This document shows positions 55,990-64,000 of a DNA stretch of 64,000 nucleotides, piece by piece; the stretch's first letter is position 1, and each line of letters starts with the position of its first letter. The DNA lies in assembly GCA_000711775.1 (NCBI GenBank), contig ARYC01001389.1:50692-114691 (forward strand), given 5' to 3'. A model generated the notes under the pieces. That model had not been told where the DNA came from and did no database searches. It worked only from the letters and a program-made list of their open reading frames with translations. Position numbers and translations under genes: made by a program. Source of the DNA: Oxytricha trifallax (lineage: Eukaryota; Ciliophora; Spirotrichea; Sporadotrichida; Oxytrichidae).

Positions 55990-58948
55990 AGACCCTCAAG
56001 TGCATAGAAACCCCAAACAATCAGCCTGTAAACGAAGAGAAAAACAAGAAATATAATATTTGGAGATTTTAATTCACTTGATAATAATAATCAATCATAA
56101 AGCAGTACAAATGTTATATAAAATGAATTCAAATCTCAATAAGTAGCAACACCATAAGTATAAAAAGTAAACATCCCTAAATTTCCTACAAATAAATAGC
56201 AGTAAACCCAGAAAAAGTAATAATAAGTAAACAAAGGAACTTAATTGAAAAATACTCATCAAATAATAGCTCACAGAACTTAATTCTTGACGACACCAAA
56301 TTTCGAGGAATATTTCCATGATTGAGTTTATAACAACGGTATAGATTGTTTTTTTTAATATAAGTTGTAAATTAATTTCATTTTATTTTATCATATTGCT
56401 AATCATAACAAATTAAATATAAAAAACAATTAATTCTTATAAAGATATTTTATTCTAGATGAATTTTACAAAAGCAAATTATAAATAATAAAGAAATTAG
56501 TAATATAAAATGCTAGTTATAGCATCTGTAAAAAATCAAAAACTTAAATAAAGTAATTTGGCACACTCTCTTTCTACTACGAATAAAAATGAAACAGTTT
56601 AAACTATGAAGATACTTGATTATATTTAAATAATTTCATAAAAAATATATATTTAATTAAGATCCCGAAGAAACAAATATTTAATGGATAAATAGCACCT
56701 CAATCAATAAAGAGAGCTCATAATTTTTCAAGCATGATGAGTCTCGGAGTGAACATAAATTAAATTAAAAAAGATGAAAATAATAACAATTCCCCTTAAA
56801 ATGATTAAATAAAATAGAGAATTAAGAGTAATTAAAGAGTAAGAAATGAGGAATATTAGTAAATTTATAGTAACTCTCATTTTTATTATGTTATGTTTGT
56901 GTATTATTTTAAAATATGACATTAACCCTGCAGAAATAGTGAAAATACAGCTAAATGGACTGTATTAATCAAGCAACCCAAACTTGCATAAACATCGGGA
57001 CTATGATCCTTTCCTCTCAAATTTCGTAAAATTAAAACAGTAAGTCTGGAATATCAAGAACTAAAATGTTAAATATAAATGAAATATCTATAGTTTGTGT
57101 ATTTTCATAGCTGCTATTTATCCCATTTTCACAAATATATATATTAGGTTTCTCCCTGGTACTTAAAGAGCACAAAAAGCATAATAAGAACATCAAAATA
57201 ACTATATAGTAAATTAGGGCCATTGGAATAATGGTCCAGTGAAAATAATCACAAGAGACAGATCTTAAATATTGGAATCAAAAACTAAAATGGAGTATGG
57301 AACAAAGCCAATCAGCGACGTAGAGCGAATAAATTATTCTAAAAATTAAAATATAGTAGATTCATCAGTTGTAAGTATTCATATTTAATAAAATAAAAAT
57401 ATGTTCAACTCCTGAAATCAAATCAAAGTATTTTAATTACCTATTTGTAGCCTTAAAATAGACAGTTGATATGCAGACCAAACTGGAGAGAACATACAAA
57501 ATAAAAATGGATGGATAGCAAAGATTTCAAAATAGCTACAAAGAATAGTCATTTTAGAGGTAACTAAGCTTGGGAAGAGCCCACAGTTGGTGATCCAAAT
57601 GGAATCACAGACCCTTATGAAGATGGTGTGGAAGCAATTGGAAATAATAGAAGACCCAGAAAAATTATATCTGAAATGGACTATAATGATACGAAGGATG
57701 CGAAATAAGACTAAAAGCTTCATTAAGGATTTCATACAAGTACAAATAAAGATTATATGTTCAAAGGAAAAACTTTGTTACAATCAAGTTCTCATAGAAC
57801 TCTTGATGCTTAAATATTTTAGAAGCAAGCTCAACTAATTATATATTTGCATTTTAACAAATGTAGAAATAGCTAATAAAACAAAACTCCTAAACTTAGA
57901 TAAATGACGACCACTTAAGATTTTAACTCTAAAATTAAGATGATTCAGATTAAAATATGCATCCAATTATGATAAATAATCCAAGTGTTTCAAATTTTAG
58001 TGAAATTGATTAGAAAAGCCATATTTCAAATATAAAACCAAGATCTAGAAAGCCATCAATATCCCAGTCTCATGCTTCTGCCTCTACAATTCAAATTCTT
58101 TAAGTTAATAGTATAATGAGCAATTCAAACCAGCAAAATAAAGTAGAGTCAAAAACTGAGAATTATGTCAACTAAAACATTTAAAAGAATTATACAACTT
58201 AAAAGAGCTATTTAAAATCTTTAGAGTAGTTCATGCCATGTGGAGCCATGACTTCTTCACTCTATAAAGATTAACTGCTTTCTAATTAAGTCTAGACCAA
58301 ATCTTTTGGAAGAGTGATTAACTAAAGACCTATCTCTGGCATATCTTCAAATGCTTCGATGTTTACACTCTCAAAACCTCACTTAAAGGAAAATCCTCCT
58401 GTCATTTAGTAACAGTACATTAAAATCATAGATGACTAAAATAAATAGCTACAACTTACATAGTACGGCACTAAAAGCCCTAAAACCTTTGCTAGACCTT
58501 AGACCTCGATTCAAAGACCCAAAAGCATTATTAGTACTACTCCCTTATCTAAAGAATACAATGACCCATATTTCTAAAACCAGGACTTGAAAACGACTTC
58601 CAACAAAAATCTCAATCAAGAAAATTAAATCTTTTTCAAGAGACCTATAACTGCAGTCAAGAATTTAAGACAAGCTTCAAGTTAAGCATCATTAAGATAA
58701 AACATTGAAACAAATTATCAAGCAACAACCGGGCAGAGTGCTTATAAAAATAGTTAAATGAGCAGTAGTCAATTTATTGAGAGTTAATAATAATAATAAT
58801 AGAGACCAAGCACTGGAATGGCTTCAATTAGATCAAGGATTGCTAGTGCATATTTAATTAAAATAATAAATACATCAATTTTATCTTTTTAGCATGAAAA
58901 ATTTCAAAATTTTAAATTTTAAATGCTAAACTTAAAGAATAAGAGTTG
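55990..58948 (+). CDS. Ser/Gln/Asn-rich protein, unrecognised, many segments
   Basis: Coding pieces with frequent TAA/TAG Gln: FGDFNSLDNNNQSQSSTNVI (from about 56040), DPEETNIQWINSTSINKESS (about 56660), NPAEIVKIQLNGLYQSSNPN (about 56930), WNNGPVKIITRDRSQILESK (about 57225), EEPTVGDPNGITDPYEDGVE (about 57575) and RRPRKIISEMDYND. From 57980 to about 58948 there is a long uninterrupted Ser/Pro/Lys-rich tail (RSRKPSISQSHASASTIQIL; RPISGISSNASMFTLSKPHL; STGMASIRSRIAS) with a short polyQ. The start is not established; inserts between pieces are unresolved. The GDPNG...DPYEDGVE segment may be a Ca-binding-like or simple acidic loop. No family assigned. Confidence 0.5.
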
Positions 58949-58949
58949 A

Positions 58950-59360
58950 ATTCAAATTTCTCTTTGAAAAATGCAATCAGTAAACATTTCGATAAGTGAT
59001 CTTTTAGTAAATTATTTTCATTCTTATTTTTTAATTTCGTGTTTATCAATCTTAAATATTTTTTAATTCAAATTTTAATTTATATATTACAGCTTATGCT
59101 TCACAATAAAATATGTGTACTAAATTTAAATTACATTTTTCAAAAATATTATAATTATAAAATGGTCCTTAAGATGTATAAACTAATTCAAAAATCATTA
59201 TTATTATTGTCAATCTCCATAATATAGCTTAATCACTTTAATATAATTTGTATTTTATTTGATTATAATCATTTAACTATATTTATTTTACTTATAATAC
59301 TGAACTCATAGACAACATAATAAGAAAGAGTGAATGACCATTTTGGAAAGTTAATGTTAC
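58950..59360. other. AT-rich intergenic region
   Basis: No feature recognised. Confidence 0.5.
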
Positions 59361-59362
59361 TA

Positions 59363-61180
59363 ATGAATTTACATGGATTCTGTGTGAATCAGCGCATTCT
59401 TACAGAGACAAGTGCCTTTGAGCTTTATTACTTCAATTAATACGGAGTCAGTTTCAATGATATTAAAAAGATATTCGAAGATCGTTCTTTTTTTATTTAT
59501 TATCTATAACTAATATTGTTAATTCGATAAAGGAAAGCTTTTGCTTATTAAAAAGAATTAATTGGATGAATTTACATTTCAATAAATACAATGAATTAAT
59601 AATAAAATATAGAGAGAGAGTAAGGAGGATCCTTATACGTTTTTCTGATAAAATGTATTAAATTAATCAATAAAAATTAAAATAGTCTGTTCTTTAAAAT
59701 AAGATAAGAAATTTAAATTGTATTATTTAGGAATTTAAACTGTTTTAAAGTGAGAAAAGTAGTTTATGATAATCTTCAATTATCCTTACCCAAATTTTAT
59801 CTTCTTATTAATTAATAGAAAATTTTTGACTTTTGAGAATCAATTATTCATAATGATAATTATTAAATACTTAACTAACCGCTGTATTTATTGTATAATT
59901 AAATTCTGCATGGGAATGGGAAATGTAAGTATAGTTTGAAAGATCAAAAAATGGGAAACCATAGGTTGAATTGAAGACTCATAGAGTGTGGGTGACTGAC
60001 CCTCAAAACCCAAGAGAAATGCTTGATTATTTAGGAGACTTAAATGTCATGCATAGAATGATTTAAACTAACAAAATACTGCAAGAAATTTCATTATTAA
60101 TTAATTCATTCAGTTTAAATGATTCAATTCATTGAATTCTAAGTAAAATCTTATCAATATCAATATTTTTAAGAAGGCAATCACTACTGGGAACATATCT
60201 TTTGGGTGAATGATAGAAAATTACTGCCAAAGACAGTGAAGTGGCTTGAAGACAATGGTTTTATCATAAGAGAGCTAAACTAATTGACTATGGATGCATT
60301 TGTATTGAAGAGAATTAATATCCTAATTGAAGATGGGCAGTTAGTGCAATCTGCTGATGTTGCTAGAAATTTAATATTGGCTTAAGAGGGTGGCATGTAT
60401 ATTGACACTGACATCTCCATTGAACAGTGGGACAATTAAACAATATTTTGAATAATTTATAAATGCTATGTTCATTTTGTAATTATCTATTTTATTATAA
60501 GCAATTAAAATATAATTCATTTAATGAGATCTTGTATGCATCTGATTTTATAGTGGCTCAGGAAGGATTTGGACCACATGATATATGCTTATTCAACAAC
60601 GACTTATTGATTGCACGTAAAAATCACCCCGCCATTATTGAGACACTAAATATTTATAAGCAACAATTCTTAGAAGATGCCAAAACTTTAAACACATCAA
60701 ATTATTAAACGATTTTAAAGAATATTCTCTGTTTATTCTGTGTTTTATTAACATCACTATTGTAAAACCACAGATGTTTCTAGGATGTTAGAGCTATTGT
60801 GCCTTTCCAAGTTGGGATGTACCTTCAAGTAACTGCTATTGCGAGGACTTTTATTTGTAAAATTTGTTTGATTAAAAGTTCTTATATTTTAAATTATAAA
60901 ATTACTTGGGATTAAATGAAAGATAGTGTAATCTTCTTGCGTAAAAAGAATCCAATAAAGGAAAATGTAAATCCTACATACACTATTATAATAAAAAAAG
61001 AAGAATTAGAAAAGTGGATTTTATCACATTTTAAAAATGCATGAATCTTGTAATTTTTTCAGCAATATTTCTTATAAAGATGGAAGTGAGAAGTAAGTAA
61101 CAATTATTGCTAATTCCATGGATTATGGACATTGGAGAGATAACTACTATGATGTCCTTGATTTTGGCTTTGTTTAATGA
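59363..61180 (+). CDS. DXD-motif glycosyltransferase (sugar-binding DXD / capsular-type family)
   Basis: Proposed start MNLHGFCVNQRILTETSAFE. Further pieces are WEWEMQVQFERSKNGKPQVE and VWVTDPQNPREMLDYLGDLN. The core HYWEHIFWVNDRKLLPKTVK, LNQLTMDAFVLKRINILIED, SADVARNLILAQEGGMYIDT, DTDISIEQW carries the SDxxRxxxLxxxGGxYxDxD pattern of glycosyltransferases that use a DXD motif for Mn-nucleotide-sugar binding. After an insert (about 60440-60500) comes SDFIVAQEGFGPHDICLFNN, and the end is VTIIANSMDYGHWRDNYYDV...DFGFVQ, TGA 61178-61180. Other inserts lie near 59490-59890, 60070-60160, 60700-60770 and 60860-61060. Specificity unknown. Confidence 0.75.
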
Positions 61181-61330
61181 GTTAATGACTTAAATATGAT
61201 TGATAATACAAAATAAGACAGTGATAAATTAGTGATAGTTGACTGATAAAACAAGAAAAATAAAATTAAATTATCATTAAGTCAAGTTATCATTAGAATA
61301 TAAATATAAATAAAAATTCAAATTAGTGAT

Positions 61331-62494
61331 TCACTTTGTAGTTTTCTGTCTCTTATTTGGCTTTTTGCCTTTAATCTTTTTAATTTCATTCTCTTCTTTG
61401 GGATCAGGCACTATCTTTGTACACTATTCTTCATAGTATCTAACAAGCTCTGGTGCATCTTAAATCATTTTATTCAGTGTATTAACCTATTAATTTAAAT
61501 CTTTAACTATTGTGTTATCATATTTTGAAATTAGTCCGGGAACATAAAAAAGTTTGCTAAAAAACTAACCTATTAAATTTACTGCAACTTTCTTTCTTCA
61601 CCACTCTCCTTAACACAAACCTTGAATTCAACATCATCAATGTTTTCTGTGAATCCTTTTCCATCAATTATAATAGCGATAATTAATAAGTAAATAGCTA
61701 TCGTTTATTAATTTGCTGAATGCTAACGTAATCCACTTATTGGATACCAAGACCAAAGAAATGAGGTGGCACTTTGTAAGAAGAAAACTCTTTCAACTCA
61801 TCCTCCAAACCATTCAACAACATCATAGTATCTCTAGCTTCATTTTCACTCAACTCATTCTCCCTGTTAACAATTTAGTTTAATTAAGATGCATAATTAT
61901 GTTAATATTATGCACTTACTCAACTACTCTAATGAGATTACTTGAACACATATGACACTTGAAAGCATATCTTGTGGCATCTATCTCACGGATTTCATTG
62001 CCTTTCTTTGCTATAATACACTGAGGATTCTGGCATTTAAATGATTGCCCAAGTGATCTTTGTTAAAGCAGCTATTAAAGTTTAAGAACATCAATTATTA
62101 GAATAAAATGTGATAAAAATAAGCATGTAGCTTAAGAATAAATTTACAAAACAGAATTTGATAGAAAATTATTAACTTACTTTTTCTTGCACTTTTGATT
62201 TGAGAACATGAACTCTCGCTTTAATTATGAACATCAAATCTTTATGGAAGCAATAGACCGTAACTTTGGTACCACTAACACTCGGGTAGTGCACTTTAGT
62301 TGGATCGAATCCAAATAATTGAATTAATATGTTATATTAATCAACTACTCTTTACTACATTTTAATTAATTGAATCCCATTTTCTCAGCATATTTTTCAT
62401 GAAAATACTGCTTCTATAGCTACTTCTTCTTTAGTATGCCATGCTACTCCATTTTATCTAGGGTCTATCTGACTAGTCTATCTTCAATCTTCAT
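61331..62494 (-). CDS. Transcription initiation factor TFIIE alpha subunit, N-terminus missing beyond TBE
   Basis: RNA polymerase II general factor that recruits and regulates TFIIH. The fragment starts IEDRLVRQTLDKMEQHGILK (end of the winged-helix domain), then, after a 65-bp IES, FDPTKVHYPSVSGTKVTVYC...FHKDLMFIIKARVHVLKSKV. A zinc ribbon follows: FKCQNPQC...IDATRYAFKCHMC (C-x4-C...C-x2-C), then acidic ENELSENEARDTMMLLNGLE and VPPHFFG, and a Lys-rich tail ending KRQKTTK, TGA 61331-61333. Order and spacing match TFIIE-alpha. The usual first 40-60 residues are absent; the second TBE begins at 62496, so the missing segment is probably beyond that element, outside the window. Inserts near 62040-62170, 61865-61920 and 61480-61740 are inferred. 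Confidence 0.75.
62307..62371. other. 65-bp IES in TFIIE-alpha, pointer GAATCC
   Basis: GAATCC at 62307-62312 and 62372-62377. Excision joins AEKMGF to DPTKVHYPSV and changes frame exactly as needed. Confidence 0.8.
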
Positions 62495-62495
62495 T

Positions 62496-64000
62496 CAAAA
62501 TCCCAAAACCCTTTCAGTAGTTTGATTGAGTTTTTGATTGATAAAAGTAGACTATTAGTGCATACTTTATTAGGGTTTTAATAGGGTTTATGTAGGGGTT
62601 TAATGTTTAAATGTAATGTATAGTAGTGTGTATTAGAGGGGTTTTATTTTTACTATTCACTCAAACTATACCTTGGCATCATGTGCTAATTTTCTAAATT
62701 TGATATCTCCTATCCAGTTGATCATTTAGTCTATTGTTTGCTCTGCTCTGTGGTTTGGTCTTAAGATAATCTGCTCAGCCATATCTTTCATTTTACCTTT
62801 TATCTTATTCTAGTCTAGATATTGCTGTATTCTCTGCTTTGAATCTTTCTCTCTCTTACAGCTTTAGTAATCATTTCTTTGCATATCGCATTCAGAAATA
62901 ATTGCTGCTAGAGCCCATACATCCCACTTAATATCACAATCTCTCCAATCCTCCCTTTCTGGGAAGTATCCAGGAGTACCATAAACGTTGCCAAGTCCTG
63001 AAGCTTCAACTCTTTATGATCTATTGAAATCAATTATTACTACTCTGAGAGGTGAAAAGTCAAGCATTATATTCTCAGGCTTCAAGTCTCTATGAACATA
63101 CCCTAAAGTGTGCAGCTCTTCTATGCCTTTGCAAACATTTGTAAGAATAAGAGGTAGCTACTTTGGAACTCTTTAATCTTAAATGTAGTCTCTTAAAGTC
63201 ATTTAATATAGAGGGAGGCGAAAAACAACATGATCTTGAGCAAGGAGTATTGCCATCGAGCTTAATTATAAATCTGCACTGTCTATCCCTTGCTTTAGTA
63301 AGATCTTAGTACTCATTGACAAATTCCATTTGATACTTGTTATCGCAATTAAAGTAGTTGAATGGATAAATCTTGTATGCGAACTGCTTATCAGTTATGA
63401 CCTTTTTCTCAAACTTGTCCTCAAGTATAAGATAATGTTCCTTACATTCTTTAAGGTCAATTACATTTAAAATTGGAAGCTTTAGTGCTTGTATCTTCAG
63501 AGTGATTTTCACTATCTCAGAAGCTGGGAGGTTTCTAACTACTTTAATAAGCTTATTTTCTTTCTTAACTCTTTGTTCCAAGGATTCTTAAGGGTCTCTT
63601 AGCTTTCTTTTTTGAAGGAAGACCTCACCAGTCTCAGGATCTATGACTTCAAACTTCTTGCCATGATGATTTTATAGGTGAACTTTTAAATCCCTTGAAT
63701 GGTTATATTGCTTATTGCAATAAGGGCAAAAATATTTTACATCTATCTTATCATGCTTAAAATAGAGCTTTGGCTTGTAAGAATGCTAATCTAAGATATG
63801 ACGCTTAAGAGCAGATTTATAAGTGAAGTTCTTCTCACACTCTTCACATAAATGTAATGCTTTAATTTCAATTTTTTCTTCCTCCTCTTCAACCATTTTT
63901 ATTGGAACTTCGCATTGAATTTCTTAGCTCTGCATTTCTATTTAACAACTGAATTGTTATTCAAAGTCTGAGACCTAAGGTTAGAGAATTTCAGGTTCAT
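62496..64000 (-). mobile_element. Second TBE transposon, divergent subfamily, truncated by window edge
   Basis: Left end CAAAATCCCAAAACCCT, a degenerate C4A4 17-mer, preceded by ATT (62493-62495, ANT). The terminal region is otherwise unlike that of 42384-46432 (it continues TTCAGTAGTTTGATTGAG, with extra GGGTTTT-like blocks near 62575-62610), indicating another subfamily. It carries the zinc-finger/kinase ORF pointing toward this end, the same relative position as in the complete TBE. Confidence 0.88.
62657..64000 (-). CDS. TBE zinc-finger/protein-kinase ORF (57-kDa type), 5' end outside window
   Basis: Two C2H2 fingers (LCEECEKNFTYKSALKRHIL; FCPYCNKQYNHSRDLKVHLQ), a linker with LEQRVKKENKLIKVVRNLPA, then kinase motifs: FRLPLYQMTLRDYIQDQ, ELHTLGYVHRDLKPENIMLD, IIDFNRS (DFN instead of DFG), GTPGYFPEREDWRDCDIKWD, VWALAAIISEC, and the end KLAHDAKVQFE, TGA 62657-62659. 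One base-level frame change near 63255-63265, between FIIKLD and AILLAQDHVV, breaks the frame. The frame is open upstream to 64000, and ATGs at 63896 and 63935 are possible starts. Same architecture and order as 45033-46313 with clear sequence divergence. Confidence 0.88.

Noticed and set aside
59363..61180. Toxin-type glycosyltransferase
   Set aside because: Only the general SDxxR...GGxYxDxD pattern is shared with several DXD families; nothing indicates a toxin.
1..64000. tRNA, rRNA or other structured RNA genes
   Set aside because: No convincing tRNA arms or rRNA-like segments were seen by eye; a covariance-model search would be needed to exclude them.

Overview
The window reads as germline (micronuclear) DNA of a spirotrichous ciliate of the Oxytricha/Stylonychia type. 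Four observations support this. (1) TAA and TAG read as glutamine and only TGA stops: RPL15, histone H4, a DnaJ protein and about twenty other genes become sensible only with this code. (2) Genes are cut by short AT-rich inserts flanked by 2-11 bp direct repeats. Removing an insert plus one repeat copy restores the frame and the family alignment, which is how internal eliminated sequences (IESs) and pointers behave. (3) A complete TBE transposon is present, with 78-bp inverted repeats ending in a C4A4 telomere-like 17-mer and a 3-bp ANT target duplication; part of a second TBE is at the right edge. TBEs are known only from oxytrichid germline DNA. (4) At least one gene is scrambled. Calling it Oxytricha is inference; the germline and ciliate-code statements rest on the sequence.

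Layout. 0-3.6 kb: two histone H4 genes in an inverted duplication. 3.6-10.5 kb: a coiled-coil gene (-) and an AT-hook protein (+). 10.8-15.8 kb: a secreted 3D-domain protein (+), then phosphatidylinositol synthase, a DNAJC9-like co-chaperone and a theta-like GST (all -). 16.8-23 kb: a long coiled-coil protein, RPL15 and an unknown protein (all +). 23-28.8 kb: a coiled-coil gene with a MITE-like element inside its coding sequence, a Ser/Asn/Gln-rich protein, and a scrambled LRRC57-like leucine-rich-repeat gene. 28.9-36.6 kb: aldo-keto reductase (+), a B-box/coiled-coil/polyQ/Kelch protein (-) holding two miniature TBE-like inserts, and an ERQ-rich coiled-coil protein (-). 37-41 kb: an unrecognised gene, another MITE copy and AT-rich sequence. 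41.1-50.1 kb: two paralogous secreted Pro/Thr-rich proteins (-), the first split by a 5.1-kb IES with a complete TBE nested inside. 51.4-59 kb: a coiled-coil gene whose last segment is probably inverted 2.2 kb away, a palindromic element, a GC-richer YHYH-domain locus, and a low-complexity gene. 59.3-64 kb: a DXD glycosyltransferase (+), TFIIE-alpha (-), and a second, divergent TBE interrupting TFIIE-alpha.

Neighbouring genes do not form pathways; each probably becomes its own macronuclear nanochromosome. The unifying theme is genome rearrangement. The window shows a series of TBE-like elements: a complete TBE, an older and larger C4-ended element around it, and 200-250 bp inserts with the same ANT duplication and AAAAC-type ends that now act as ordinary IESs. 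Separate G-rich and palindromic element families and a scrambled locus complete the picture. Gene ends marked approximate are limited by unresolved IESs.
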